Below, piece after piece: positions 24,428 to 33,790 of a stretch of DNA of 64,000 bases. Location of the stretch: positions 434,001 through 498,000 of the forward strand of contig NZ_JACXSS010000001.1 of NCBI RefSeq assembly GCF_014850955.1, written 5' to 3'. Each line of letters opens with the position of its first letter. Within the stretch, counting starts at the first letter, position 1. A program made the translations under genes and the position numbers. The notes below the pieces were generated by a model, which did not search any database, was not told where the DNA came from, and saw nothing but the letters and a program-made list of their open reading frames with translations. Source of the stretch: Methylomonas albis (GTDB taxonomy: Bacteria; Pseudomonadota; Gammaproteobacteria; Methylococcales; Methylomonadaceae).

Positions 24428-26569
24428 CTAGAGTTCGGTAGGCGGATTGGCGAATCTGTAACTTTGCGACGCGCATTTTTTGGCGGCGTCCATCGCCGAT
24501 TGCTTCAGCACTTCGGTAGTATCCGCATCATCAGGGTAAATAGCGATACCGATACGGCAATTGAGTTGGGCTATGTCGTCTTCCAGCGCAAACGGTTCGG
24601 TGAGTTTATGAATAATTAGTTTCGCGATGCGCTCCACGCTGCCGATTTTTTCCAGCTCGGTCAGAATAATCGCAAACGCCGCACCATCCATCCGCGCGAC
24701 TAAATCGGTTTCCCGCACATTAGCCAGCACCCTTTGCGCTGCTTCCTGCAAAATGCAATCACCGTTCGCATAGCCGAAGCGTTCGTTTATCTCTTTGAAG
24801 TGTTCGATGTCTATCACCAGCAGTGCCAAGAACCAGCCGCCGCGCTGCGCTTTTTTAATGTCTTGCTCCAGTCTGTCGTAAAACAGGCGGCGATTGCCGA
24901 TACCGGTTAGCGGATCAAGATTAGCTTGTTTCCACAGCTGTTCCTCACCCAGCTTGCGCTGAGTAATATCGAAAAACAGGCCAATGCGCCGCAGCGGTAT
25001 ACCGTTGCTGTCGAAAATGGTGTTGATGCTGAGTTGCTCGACATACAGTTCGCCGTTTTGGCGTCGATTCCAGATTTCGCCTTGCCACTGCCCCACGGTA
25101 TTGATGGTTTGCCACATGGCTTCGAAAAAACTTTCGTCCTGGCGGCCCGAGCCCAATATGCTGGCGTTCTTGCCTATCACGTCCTCGGCGGGGTAGCCGG
25201 TAATGCGGCTGAATGCCGGGTTAATCGAGACGATGGTGGCGTCTGCGTCGGTGATCATCATCGCTTCGTTGCAATTCTGATAAAACAACATGCCTAGTTG
25301 CCCATCTTCGTCGGCCAATTTGTATTCGGTGATGTCTTGCAGAATGCCTGCCATGCGCGTGCTGTTGCCGAGCTGATGACAACCGGAGCCGCGAATCCAG
25401 CGGATTTCACCGTCGATTCGACGAATGCGGCATTCGAAATCCCAATTGCTGTGAGCGGCGCGCGCTGTGTGGAAACCGGCATTGACCATGTCGCGATGTT
25501 CCGGTACGACATGGCCGAGAAAAGTGTGGTAAGTCCATTGCGGCAACAGCTGGCTGTAGCCGAATATTTGATCGTGTATGTTTGTGCGTTGCACCGAATA
25601 GTCTTGTAAATCCAGATCCCAAGCGCCGGTGCCTATGGTTTCCAATGCAAAACTCAAGCGGGCTTCGCTCTGCTGTAATGCTTGGTTAGTTTGTTGTTGA
25701 TGGAATAAGGTCAGGGCCAGCGGTAAGCCGACACTCGCCAGGATGGACAGATAAAACCAGATATTTAGTAGGCCGCTTTGTAGGTTTTCGGTAGCAAATG
25801 GGCCTAACTGATGCAGCAAGCCCCACAGGGATTGAATGGCCGTCATTGTAATTAATAGCAATACGCCGTGACGGCCGAATCTGACCGCGGCCCATACGAT
25901 AAACAGGAAGGCCCAATAGGCTTGGCCGTAAACGCTCAGCAGGTTTGGAAACCAGCTTAAAAACACTGCTTGGCCGCTCAGAAAACTTAGTCCTAAAAAC
26001 GCTAGTGTTTCCAACAAGCGTTTGGGGGCGAACCAGTTCTTCGGCCTGTTTCGCCAGACCAAAATCAAAGGCGTGACCAAGGCAATGCCCAAGACGTCGG
26101 CCATCCACCAGTGCAGCATGCTGGGCAGTAAAGCTTCCGGTGGCAGATACTTGTTTAAAAGCAAGGTCATGGGGCCGATCAGCGCACTGAAACAGGCGGT
26201 GATGATGCCTATCAGCGTCAGCCAGGCAAAATCGCGAGGCTGACGTAGCGATAAGGAGAAATTCGGGTTGCCGAGTAGTAACCAGGCGCCAATCCAGGGT
26301 TCCAGGGTATTGCCGATAGCGATACAGACCGAAATTAGCCAGGCGTCGTCGACCAGCATACCGCCAACAAATGCGCCAATAAACACACCCGGCCAATAGC
26401 GCTTACCGCCTAACAGAAAGGTGGCCATACCCAGGCCGGCAGGAAACCAAACCAGCGTGACGTTGCCGTTGTCGGAAAAAAAAGCCAGTACCAGTTTGGC
26501 CAACAGCGCGTACAAAAGGGCTATGCCAACGATTTTTAGTCCAACGATACAGCGCGGAGTATGGCCCAT
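24428..26569 (-). CDS. MASE1-PAS protein with degenerate GGDEF domain
   Basis: The 713-residue protein has a MASE1 membrane sensor in residues ~1-290 (about eight helices, beginning LLYALLAKLVLAFF and WFPAGLGMATFLLG), then two PAS domains and a C-terminal diguanylate-cyclase fold. At the GGDEF position (about residue 625) the sequence is MDGAAF: the first Gly is Asp and the two acidic residues are both Ala. The general fold motifs (DPLTGIGNRRLFYDRLEQD, LLVIDIEHFKEIN) remain. It therefore probably no longer makes c-di-GMP and may act as a receptor or scaffold. It is divergent from cydAB. Confidence 0.88.
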   Translation of the reverse strand: MGHTPRCIVGLKIVGIALLYALLAKLVLAFFSDNGNVTLVWFPAGLGMATFLLGGKRYWPGVFIGAFVGGMLVDDAWLISVCIAIGNTLEPWIGAWLLLGNPNFSLSLRQPRDFAWLTLIGIITACFSALIGPMTLLLNKYLPPEALLPSMLHWWMADVLGIALVTPLILVWRNRPKNWFAPKRLLETLAFLGLSFLSGQAVFLSWFPNLLSVYGQAYWAFLFIVWAAVRFGRHGVLLLITMTAIQSLWGLLHQLGPFATENLQSGLLNIWFYLSILASVGLPLALTLFHQQQTNQALQQSEARLSFALETIGTGAWDLDLQDYSVQRTNIHDQIFGYSQLLPQWTYHTFLGHVVPEHRDMVNAGFHTARAAHSNWDFECRIRRIDGEIRWIRGSGCHQLGNSTRMAGILQDITEYKLADEDGQLGMLFYQNCNEAMMITDADATIVSINPAFSRITGYPAEDVIGKNASILGSGRQDESFFEAMWQTINTVGQWQGEIWNRRQNGELYVEQLSINTIFDSNGIPLRRIGLFFDITQRKLGEEQLWKQANLDPLTGIGNRRLFYDRLEQDIKKAQRGGWFLALLVIDIEHFKEINERFGYANGDCILQEAAQRVLANVRETDLVARMDGAAFAIILTELEKIGSVERIAKLIIHKLTEPFALEDDIAQLNCRIGIAIYPDDADTTEVLKQSAMDAAKKCASQSYRFANPPTEL

Positions 26570-26731
26570 GAGGATTTGCTATCTGTGTAGGTGAAAGAAA
26601 AGTGTATAGCAGTAGTCTGCATTCTCCAGTTTTTCACAGCGGATTTAATGCGAGGCAGTCGAGAAAATCGCAGACAAGCAAGCGGATAACTCTATAATTG
26701 CCGGCATTTTGAGCTTGACCGAGGAGTGGGG

Positions 26732-28138
26732 ATGATTTCCGAAACGGTTGTTGCGTTATCGCGGGCGCAGTTTGCGCTGCATGCTGTGCAATATTTTCTA
26801 GTCGTACCGTTGACGCTGGGTTTGTCGCTATTGTTGGCAGGCATGGAATCCTGGTTTGTCGTCAGCGGGCAGGGTATCCACCAGCGGATGGCGCAGTTTT
26901 GGGGCAAACTGTTCGCCATCGGTTTTGGCTTGAGCATCGCTTCTTCTCTGGCGATAGCCTGTCAATTCGGTGCCAATTGGTCGTATTTTTCGCATTATGT
27001 CGGCGACGTATTTGCCATCCCTTTATTGCTGGGTTTTGCCGGCTTATTTATAGCCGCCAATGGGTTGGGCTGGTTTTTGTTTGGTTGGCAGTGCTTGGGC
27101 AAGGGGGCGCACCTTTGTGTCACCTGGCTAATCGCTATCGGCTGTCATTTGAGTTTATTCGGTTTTCTGCTGGCCAGCGGCTGGATGCAAAATCCGCTGG
27201 GTGCGGAGTTAAACACCCAAACACTGCGGCTGGAGTTGATCGATTTGTCTCAGGTGCTGAGCAATCCTTTGGCGTGGGCGAAATTTGTGCATAGCTTGCT
27301 GGCCAGTTATGTAGTGGCTGCTGGTTTTGTGTTGGCTATCAGTGCTTACTACTTACTCAAGCAGCGCGAAACCGAATTGGCGCGGCGTTCTTACCGTATT
27401 GCGGCCGTATTCGGTTTGGTGACGGTGATTGCCACCATGGCGATAGGTGATTCCAGCGTTTATGGCTCCGGCGTTATGCAGCATAACAAGCTGGCGGCAA
27501 TTAACGGTCTGCCCAATGATGCGGCTGTGGAACAAAATCGCCAGCGCATCGGCAATGGCGTAAAAGCCTATGCCTTGCTGCAAGAATTGCGCGATGACAA
27601 AAAGGAACCGGAATTGCTGGCGGCGTTTGCCGCTGCCAAAATCGATTTGGGATATGCCTTATTGCTGAAACGTTGGCGAGAGAGCGTGACCGATGCCAGT
27701 CCGGGGCAGATAGAACAAGCCGTGCACGCCAGCGTGCCGGCTTCCACTCCACTATATGGGGGATATAGGCTGATGATCGCCGCTGGTGTTTTGCTGTTGG
27801 TTCTGTTTGCAGCGGCGAATGCCGTCAATATTATCGGTTGGCGCCATGCCTGGTTATTTAAAGTCAGTCTTTATGCCTTACCTTTACCGTGGTTGGCGAG
27901 TGCTAGTGGCTGGTTTATCTCGGAATTTGGCCGGCAGCCTTGGCTGGTCGCGGACATTTTACCCACCTGGCAAGGTGTATCCACGCTGAGCAACATTGAC
28001 TTAATCATCAGTCTTGCCGCTTACGCTGTGGCGTATGCCGGGCTGTTGGCCTTGGCAGTGATGTTAACTTTAAAATTTATCGAGCAAGGCAGCGCCGACG
28101 TGTTGCCGATTGAGCAGGAGCCAAGTTATGTGGCTTGA
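26732..28138 (+). CDS. Divergent cytochrome bd-type oxidase subunit I (CydA-like)
   Basis: The 468-residue membrane protein (GAGGAG five bases before ATG 26732) aligns with CydA throughout, including GTNWSYFSHYVGD-like and GRQPW motifs. Haem b558 ligands are kept (H187, M348, with R346), as are E398 and R401. But the E. coli H19 position is Y21, with a histidine one helical turn earlier (H17). Both channel glutamates E99 and E107 are lost (G101, A108/A109). The Q-loop is about 46 residues shorter, and of the quinol pair K252/E257 only the lysine remains (K253, N258). It is thus a bd-superfamily member of non-canonical type. Oxygen reduction and quinol oxidation cannot be assumed. Confidence 0.85.
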   Translation: MISETVVALSRAQFALHAVQYFLVVPLTLGLSLLLAGMESWFVVSGQGIHQRMAQFWGKLFAIGFGLSIASSLAIACQFGANWSYFSHYVGDVFAIPLLLGFAGLFIAANGLGWFLFGWQCLGKGAHLCVTWLIAIGCHLSLFGFLLASGWMQNPLGAELNTQTLRLELIDLSQVLSNPLAWAKFVHSLLASYVVAAGFVLAISAYYLLKQRETELARRSYRIAAVFGLVTVIATMAIGDSSVYGSGVMQHNKLAAINGLPNDAAVEQNRQRIGNGVKAYALLQELRDDKKEPELLAAFAAAKIDLGYALLLKRWRESVTDASPGQIEQAVHASVPASTPLYGGYRLMIAAGVLLLVLFAAANAVNIIGWRHAWLFKVSLYALPLPWLASASGWFISEFGRQPWLVADILPTWQGVSTLSNIDLIISLAAYAVAYAGLLALAVMLTLKFIEQGSADVLPIEQEPSYVA

Positions 28139-29219
28139 TTATGAAATGCTGCGTCTGGTCTGTTGGGGCGTGTTGGGCTTGTTTGTCATCGGTTTTGCAC
28201 TGAGCAGCGGTATCGAAATCGGCGTCAGCATACTGCTACCGTTTTTAAATGCCTCCGAACCGCAGCGCGCCGGTCTAGTTGCCAGATTGGCGCCCACCAG
28301 TACAGGCAATCAGGTTTGGCTGCTGGTAAGTGTGGGAGTGTTGTTTGCCGGTTGGCCGACGGTGTATGCGGCGAGCTTTGCCAGTTTTCAGTCTTTATTG
28401 TTATTGACGCTGCTGTCGCTGTTTGTACGGCCTTTCGGCTTATATTTCAGAGCGAGTATTGGCCCCGAGACCTGGCTGGAAAAATGGGATAAAGCCTTGT
28501 TTATTAGTGGTTTGCTGCCTGCGGCATTGCTGGGCGTGATGGTTGGCAATCTGTTAAAAGGCGTGCCTTTTCATTTGGCCAGCGACATGCATATTGCCTT
28601 TCTGGGTAGTTTTTCCGGTCTATTCAGTCCGTTTGCATCACTGGTTGGCGCTACCTGCGTGGCATTATTGACAACGCATGGCGCTATTTATTTGCAAACG
28701 CATACCCAAGACGACCTTTATCAGCGTAGCAAAGCCCTCGCGATGTCCACTGGCATTGGTTTTTTAGTGTTGTTTGCCTTGGCGGGTGGCTGGATTACCC
28801 ATCTGGAAGGCTATCACGTCAGTACCGACATTCTGCCGAATGGCGTTTCCAATCCCTTGACCAAATTTGTGAAGCGCGGCGATGGTTTGTGGTTGGACAA
28901 TTACGAGCACGAGCCGGCCTTGTGGGCGTTGCCGGCGTTGGCCTTTGTTTGCGGGATAGCCGCGTTGGTGCTGTCCCGTCTGGATAAGGCTTATTGGGCG
29001 CTACTGGCCAGTGCCGTGATGGTGGTTATGGTAATTCTGACCATGGGTGTTTCCATGTTTCCGTTTTTGGCGCCGTCCAATATCTCCTTGAACAGTTCGC
29101 TGACTATTTGGGATGCCAGTGCCAGTGAAAACACGTTAAGCTCGTTGTTGTGCTTGACCGGCTTACTGTTACCGGTTATGGCCATCGCCACGCGCGGCCT
29201 ATACAAAATGTTACCTTGA
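28128..29219 (+). CDS. Cytochrome bd-type oxidase subunit II (CydB-like)
   Basis: The 363-residue protein has about nine membrane helices and the CydB landmarks LDYEMLRLVCWG, GNQVWLL, LFAGWPTVYAA, NPLTKFV and MFPFLAPSN..LNSSLTIWDA. It pairs with the CydA-like subunit; its ATG lies 11 bases inside that gene, with AGGAG seven bases upstream, so the two are translationally coupled. Acidic residues used by E. coli CydB are changed: TDGFD becomes SSGIE, and the aspartate before GNQVW is threonine. No cydX-like small gene was seen after it. The family call is firm; the activity is uncertain. Confidence 0.87.
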   Translation: MWLDYEMLRLVCWGVLGLFVIGFALSSGIEIGVSILLPFLNASEPQRAGLVARLAPTSTGNQVWLLVSVGVLFAGWPTVYAASFASFQSLLLLTLLSLFVRPFGLYFRASIGPETWLEKWDKALFISGLLPAALLGVMVGNLLKGVPFHLASDMHIAFLGSFSGLFSPFASLVGATCVALLTTHGAIYLQTHTQDDLYQRSKALAMSTGIGFLVLFALAGGWITHLEGYHVSTDILPNGVSNPLTKFVKRGDGLWLDNYEHEPALWALPALAFVCGIAALVLSRLDKAYWALLASAVMVVMVILTMGVSMFPFLAPSNISLNSSLTIWDASASENTLSSLLCLTGLLLPVMAIATRGLYKMLP

Positions 29220-29329
29220 GTACAGTGAGGTACTTTCGAATGCGCCGATTACGTTTAGGCTTCCTTAACCGGCATAACTCTGATAAAACCTGGTTTCTTA
29301 ACAACTATAACTAAAAAGGTAGGCGCATC

Positions 29330-29908
29330 ATGAAGAAAATCCTTAATCACACCCTGATCGGCATTCTGGCGTTTATACCGATTATGGTGATTGTACAAAT
29401 CGTGTTGTTCGTGAAAGACCGACTGACCGATTTGTTTCAATTCGTTTACGGTTATTCCGATAATTATCTGGTGACATTTTTGTTGTTTGCCGCCAGCTTC
29501 GCGACCATTACCTATGTGGGAGGTCGGGTGAGCATGGGCCGGTTTTCCATCATCGCGATGTTTGAACACCTGGTCGAGCGTATTCCCTTGTTGAGCACCA
29601 TTTATCGCGTCACCAAAAAACTGGTGAATATGATCGCCGGGCATCAGCTGCAAGAGCCGCGCGAAGTGGTTTATATCGAATATCCCAAGGATGGCATTTG
29701 GGTGCCGGCCTATGTCACCAACAAGACCGAAGACCGTTATGTGTTGTTTGTGCCGACATCGCCCAATCCCACCTCGGGTTTTGCGGTGATTATCCACGAA
29801 TCGAAAGTGATCAAGTCGGACATGAGTATCGAGCAAGTCACCAGTTTTATCATCAGCGTTGGCGCCGATTTCGAAAAAGTCTCGGAAATTTCCAAGCTAC
29901 CCAAGTAA
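29330..29908 (+). CDS. DUF502 family membrane protein
   Basis: The 192-residue protein has two N-terminal membrane helices (residues ~8-28 and ~45-66) and a soluble C-terminal part with the family motifs ERIPLLSTIYRVTKK, PREVVYIEYPKDGIWVPAYVT and VLFVPTSPNPTSG. DUF502 proteins are widespread and unassigned. No operon partner is evident: it sits 110 bp after cydB and 85 bp before pncC, all on the same strand. Confidence 0.85.
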   Translation: MKKILNHTLIGILAFIPIMVIVQIVLFVKDRLTDLFQFVYGYSDNYLVTFLLFAASFATITYVGGRVSMGRFSIIAMFEHLVERIPLLSTIYRVTKKLVNMIAGHQLQEPREVVYIEYPKDGIWVPAYVTNKTEDRYVLFVPTSPNPTSGFAVIIHESKVIKSDMSIEQVTSFIISVGADFEKVSEISKLPK

Positions 29909-29993
29909 CTTTGTCCGTTTGTTGCAGCGATGACCTATCTGCTGCAACAAAACCCCTTCTCGGCTTTATGCCGTATCAGCTAATCGGATTGCC

Positions 29994-30494
29994 ATGCATG
30001 ATCCAATTTATCTACTCGCCGAAGCGCTCGGTACCCGTTTAAAAACGCTGGATTTACGCCTAGCCCTGGCGGAATCATGCACGGGCGGGGGCATAGCCAA
30101 GGCCATTACCGACGTGCCGGGCAGTTCCGGCTGGTTTGATCGCGGTTTCGTCACCTACAGTAATGACGCCAAAATCGACATGCTGGGCGTTAAGCCGGAG
30201 ACCTTGGCGAAAGTGGGCGCGGTCAGCGAAGAGGCTGCTTTGGAAATGGTGGCCGGCGCTTTGACGCATAGCCATGCCGATGTGGCCCTAGCCGTCACCG
30301 GCATTGCCGGGCCGGATGGAGGTACGCCGACAAAGCCGGTGGGAACCGTATTTATTGCTTGGCAAGCACGCGGCGCTGTAGGCGTTTGCTTGCAAAAACA
30401 ATTCAGCGGCGACAGACAGTCGATAAGGCAGCAGGCGACGCTGTTTTGTTTGCAGCAGCTTTTGCAATGGTTAGAACCCCCCACAAGCCCCTGA
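29994..30494 (+). CDS. pncC: Nicotinamide-nucleotide amidohydrolase PncC (CinA C-terminal family)
   Basis: The 166-residue protein is a stand-alone CinA C-terminal domain. The catalytic serine is in LAESCTGGGIAKAIT, and GWFDRGFVTYSNDAKIDMLGV and VTGIAGPDGGTPTKPVGTVFIA complete the family pattern. It deamidates NMN to nicotinate mononucleotide for NAD recycling in the cytosol. Its length fits the single-domain E. coli enzyme (165). The recA gene that often follows it is absent here. Confidence 0.93.
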   Translation: MHDPIYLLAEALGTRLKTLDLRLALAESCTGGGIAKAITDVPGSSGWFDRGFVTYSNDAKIDMLGVKPETLAKVGAVSEEAALEMVAGALTHSHADVALAVTGIAGPDGGTPTKPVGTVFIAWQARGAVGVCLQKQFSGDRQSIRQQATLFCLQQLLQWLEPPTSP

Positions 30495-30718
30495 GGTTTT
30501 ATGCCTGCGGGATTCGCTATCAAGGATGTTCACGCGGTTTTTGCATAGACATGGTCGTTGGGTGGCGTCTATCCTGCTTAGCGCAAATCTACAAATAGCC
30601 TAAGTTCACTCTTGTCCGTATGGTCTGAGTTGGCCGGGTGGACCCATCAAAAAGCTTTTAACTCCGGCCGACAAGTTAAGCTAAAATGCCGCTTCTTTTC
30701 CTTGCGGATGTTATCGCC

Positions 30719-31504
30719 ATGTTGAAAAAACTCCTTCTTTCTGCGGCTGTTTCCCTATTGTTGAACGCTTGCGCTACCAGTCCGACTGGTCGCTCGCAGT
30801 TTATTTACATGTCGGATAATCAGGTCGATCAAATGGGTTTGCAGTCCTTTAGTGACATGAAAAGTAAAAACCCCATCAGTCAAAACAGTCGTTACAGTCA
30901 GTTTGCCAGTTGCGTTGCTCAGGCCATTACCCAGCAGACCGGCGGCCAGTGGGAGGTCGTGGTATTCGAAGACGAGACCCTGAATGCTTTCGCGTTACCC
31001 GGCAATAAAATAGGCGTGCACACCGGTCTGATCAATCTGGTGGATAACCAGGATCAACTGGCGGCTGTCATCGGCCACGAAGTGGGTCACGTATTGGCGC
31101 GTCACAGTAACGAACGTTTATCGCAGGAAACCGCCGTCAGCACCGGTTTGTCGATGGTGCAAGCCGTTTCCCAGCCGCAAACCGCGTTGGGTCAAACCGC
31201 ATTGGGCTTGTTGGGTGTAGGTGCGCAATATGGGGTGATTTTGCCGTTTAGCCGGGTTCACGAGACCGAAGCCGACACCATTGGCTTGGATTTAATGGCC
31301 AAAGCTGGTTTCGATCCGCGCCAGAGCGTTAATTTATGGTTGAAAATGGACAAAGCCTCACAAGGCGGCCAGCCTATCGAGTTTATGTCTACCCATCCCT
31401 CGCATGGTAGCCGTATCGATAATTTGAATCAAAATATGAGTAAAGCCGTCCAGCTACAGCAACAAGCCTGGGGTGCCGGCAGACAACCGCGTTGCACTAA
31501 ATAA
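30719..31504 (+). CDS. M48-family metalloprotease, lipoprotein
   Basis: From the ATG at 30719 the protein has 261 residues. Its signal peptide ends in a lipobox (LLLNAC), so it is a membrane-attached periplasmic lipoprotein. The zinc site is HEVGH, with the third ligand in HETEADTIGLDLM, and ALPGNKIGVHTGLI is a standard M48C segment. The closest known relatives are the LoiP/YcaL-type peptidases that degrade misassembled outer-membrane proteins. The stop shares one base with the dapC start. A longer frame from 30686 lacks a signal peptide at its N-terminus and is less likely. Confidence 0.9.
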   Translation: MLKKLLLSAAVSLLLNACATSPTGRSQFIYMSDNQVDQMGLQSFSDMKSKNPISQNSRYSQFASCVAQAITQQTGGQWEVVVFEDETLNAFALPGNKIGVHTGLINLVDNQDQLAAVIGHEVGHVLARHSNERLSQETAVSTGLSMVQAVSQPQTALGQTALGLLGVGAQYGVILPFSRVHETEADTIGLDLMAKAGFDPRQSVNLWLKMDKASQGGQPIEFMSTHPSHGSRIDNLNQNMSKAVQLQQQAWGAGRQPRCTK

Positions 31505-32703
31505 TGAATCCGCATTTATCTCAACTGCATCCGTACCCGTTTGAAAAGCTTGCTACGCTGAAACAAGGCATAACGCCGCCGACCGACAAAGCGCATATCG
31601 CGCTGTCGATCGGTGAACCGAAACACACCACCCCGCACTTCATCCAGGAAGCCTTGCTCCAGCACTTGCACGGTTTGACCCAGTATCCCACCACTAAAGG
31701 CTTGCCGGAACTGCGCCAGGCCATAGCCGACTGGACTTGCCGTCGTTTTGGTATTCCTGTTGGTGGTGTCGATGCCGAGACCCAGGTGCTGCCGGTCAAC
31801 GGCACCCGCGAAGCCTTGTTTTCGCTGGCGCAAGCCGTGGTCGATCCCGTCGACAAGCCGGTGGTGATCATGCCCAATCCGTTTTATCAGATTTACGAAG
31901 GTGCGGCTTTGTTGGCCGGTGCCGAACTTTATTATCTGAACACGACGGAAGAAAATGGCTACCTGCCGGATTTCGACAGCGTGCCGGAAGCCATCTGGCA
32001 ACGTTGCCAGTTGATCTTTATTTGCTCGCCCGGCAATCCGACCGGCACAGTGCTGTCGCCAGCCGAGCATTTGAAATTGTTGGCCTTGGCTGAAAAGTAC
32101 GATTTCGTCATCGCTTCTGACGAGTGTTATACCGAACTCTACGATGACGAAGCCAATCCGCCGCAAGGCTTGTTGCAAAGCGCTTATCAGGCTGGCAACA
32201 CCGATTTCAAACGCTGCGTGATCTTTCAAAGTTTGTCCAAGCGTTCCAACGCGCCCGGCTTGCGTTCCGGTTTCGTGGCCGGCGATGCCGAAGTGTTGAA
32301 GCAGTATTTCAAGTATCGAACGTATCACGGTTGCCCCATGCCAGTGCCGACCCAGCATGCCAGTATCGCCGCCTGGAACGACGAGGAGCACGTCAAGCAC
32401 AATCGCCAGTTGTACCGGGAAAAGTTCTCGGCCTTTATCGACATTTTGCAGGACGTCTGCGAAATCAGCCGGCCGCCGGCCAGTTTTTATATTTGGCTGA
32501 AGACGCCGATTGATGACGCTGAGTTTGCTAAACAATTATTTGCCCAGCAAAACATTACCGTGTTGCCGGGTAGTTATCTGTCGCGCGATAGCGGCGGCAT
32601 AAACCCCGGCGCTAACCATGTGCGCATTGCCTTGGTTGCGCCGATCGAGGAATGTGTCGAGGCCGCGCAGCGGATTAAAACCTTTATCAATAGTCTTTCG
32701 TAG
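31504..32703 (+). CDS. dapC: Succinyldiaminopimelate aminotransferase DapC
   Basis: The 399-residue protein is a fold-type I PLP aminotransferase of the DapC group (PYPFEKLATLKQG..., IALSIGEPKH). It has PGNPTGTVL, SDECYTELY and the PLP lysine in SLSKRSNAPGLRSGF. It converts N-succinyl-2-amino-6-ketopimelate with glutamate to N-succinyl-LL-diaminopimelate. DapD, the enzyme before it in the pathway, is encoded next, and dapE, the following step, lies 3.9 kb on. The 77-bp inverted repeat begins at its stop codon. Confidence 0.92.
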   Translation: MNPHLSQLHPYPFEKLATLKQGITPPTDKAHIALSIGEPKHTTPHFIQEALLQHLHGLTQYPTTKGLPELRQAIADWTCRRFGIPVGGVDAETQVLPVNGTREALFSLAQAVVDPVDKPVVIMPNPFYQIYEGAALLAGAELYYLNTTEENGYLPDFDSVPEAIWQRCQLIFICSPGNPTGTVLSPAEHLKLLALAEKYDFVIASDECYTELYDDEANPPQGLLQSAYQAGNTDFKRCVIFQSLSKRSNAPGLRSGFVAGDAEVLKQYFKYRTYHGCPMPVPTQHASIAAWNDEEHVKHNRQLYREKFSAFIDILQDVCEISRPPASFYIWLKTPIDDAEFAKQLFAQQNITVLPGSYLSRDSGGINPGANHVRIALVAPIEECVEAAQRIKTFINSLS

Positions 32704-32777
32704 GCTGGGTAGAGCGTAGCGAAACCCAGCGTGGAGAGCTTCAAGCTGGGTTTACGCTATCGCTTCTACCCAGCCTA
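32701..32777. repeat. 77-bp inverted repeat starting at the dapC stop codon
   Basis: The outer arms TAGGCTGGGTAGA and TCTACCCAGCCTA differ by only one extra base and are followed inward by partly paired GCGTAGCGAAACCCAGC / GCTGGGTTTACGCTATCGC. The left end coincides with the TAG of dapC, so the element supplies the stop codon. It may act as a terminator or message-stabilising hairpin between dapC and dapD. Confidence 0.8.
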
Positions 32778-32805
32778 CATTATTTCAACTTAACCCCGAG
32801 AAATC

Positions 32806-33624
32806 ATGTCAAATCTGGAAACCATCATTAACGACGCGTTTGAAAACCGCGCCGAAATCAGCCCGTCCACTGTCTCTACTGAAGTTCGCAACGCGGTCGC
32901 CGAAGTCTTGAATATGCTCGACAAAGGCGAAGCTCGCGTCGCCGAGAAAAAAGACGGCGATTGGGTGACCAATCAGTGGCTGAAAAAAGCCGTGTTGCTG
33001 TCGTTCCGCATCAACGAAAACAAAGTCATCGAGAGCGGCGATGTGCGTTATTACGACAAAGTACCGACCAAATATGGTCAATACAGCGAAGCCGATTTTG
33101 CTCAAGCTGGCGTTCGTGTAGTGCCAAATGCGGTAGCCCGTTACGGTTCCTACATTGCGCCCGGCGCGATCTTGATGCCGTCTTATGTCAACATCGGCGC
33201 TTACGTCGACAGCGGCACGATGGTCGACACCTGGGTAACCGTGGGCTCTTGCGCGCAAATCGGTAAAAACGTGCATTTGTCCGGCGGCGTGGGTATCGGC
33301 GGCGTACTGGAACCGCTGCAAGCCAATCCCACCATCATCGGCGACAACTGCTTCATCGGCGCCCGCTCCGAAATCGTCGAAGGCGTCATCGTCGAAGACA
33401 ACTGTGTGGTGTCGATGGGCGTCTACATCGGCCAAAGCACCAAGATCTTCAACCGCATGACCGGCGAAGTGACCTACGGTCGCATCCCGGCCGGTTCCGT
33501 AGTCGTCTCCGGCAACTTGCCATCCAAAGACGGCAGCCACAGCCTGTATTGCGCGGTGATTATCAAGCAAGTTGACGAGAAAACTCGTAGCAAAACCGGG
33601 ATTAACGAGTTGTTGCGGGATTGA
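32806..33624 (+). CDS. dapD: Tetrahydrodipicolinate N-succinyltransferase DapD
   Basis: DapD transfers succinyl from succinyl-CoA to tetrahydrodipicolinate, the committed step of the succinylase route to lysine and peptidoglycan. The 272-residue protein (E. coli 274) has the left-handed hexapeptide-repeat core. It includes [50 protein letters not shown], and [38 protein letters not shown]. The cytosolic enzyme is a trimer in the family. It follows dapC after the 77-bp inverted repeat. Confidence 0.96.
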   Translation: MSNLETIINDAFENRAEISPSTVSTEVRNAVAEVLNMLDKGEARVAEKKDGDWVTNQWLKKAVLLSFRINENKVIESGDVRYYDKVPTKYGQYSEADFAQAGVRVVPNAVARYGSYIAPGAILMPSYVNIGAYVDSGTMVDTWVTVGSCAQIGKNVHLSGGVGIGGVLEPLQANPTIIGDNCFIGARSEIVEGVIVEDNCVVSMGVYIGQSTKIFNRMTGEVTYGRIPAGSVVVSGNLPSKDGSHSLYCAVIIKQVDEKTRSKTGINELLRD

Positions 33625-33635
33625 TTCTTGATTTG

Positions 33636-33665
33636 TTGCGCGGTGGACCAGTCTCTGCCGCGCAA
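33636..33665. terminator. Hairpin after dapD
   Basis: TTGCGCGG (33636-33643) and CCGCGCAA (33658-33665) form a perfect 8-bp stem 11 bases after the dapD stop. No T tract follows, so termination is uncertain. Confidence 0.5.
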
Positions 33666-33790
33666 TATGGCCGCAGGAAGAAAATTTAATGGGACGGAAA
33701 ATAAGCGCTAGTATTTCATGCGGCTAAGTTACTCTCGAAGTACATGCCGGCTTACATGACACTAATACTCTGACAAATTAAAGGATTCCC

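Noticed and set aside
31516-32535. A 339-codon leftward frame opposite dapC
   Set aside because: It is a codon-bias shadow. DapC has all expected aminotransferase motifs in the other direction.
32809-33570. A 253-codon leftward frame opposite dapD
   Set aside because: Its composition is His/Asp/Val-rich with no domain, and it is antisense to a clear dapD.
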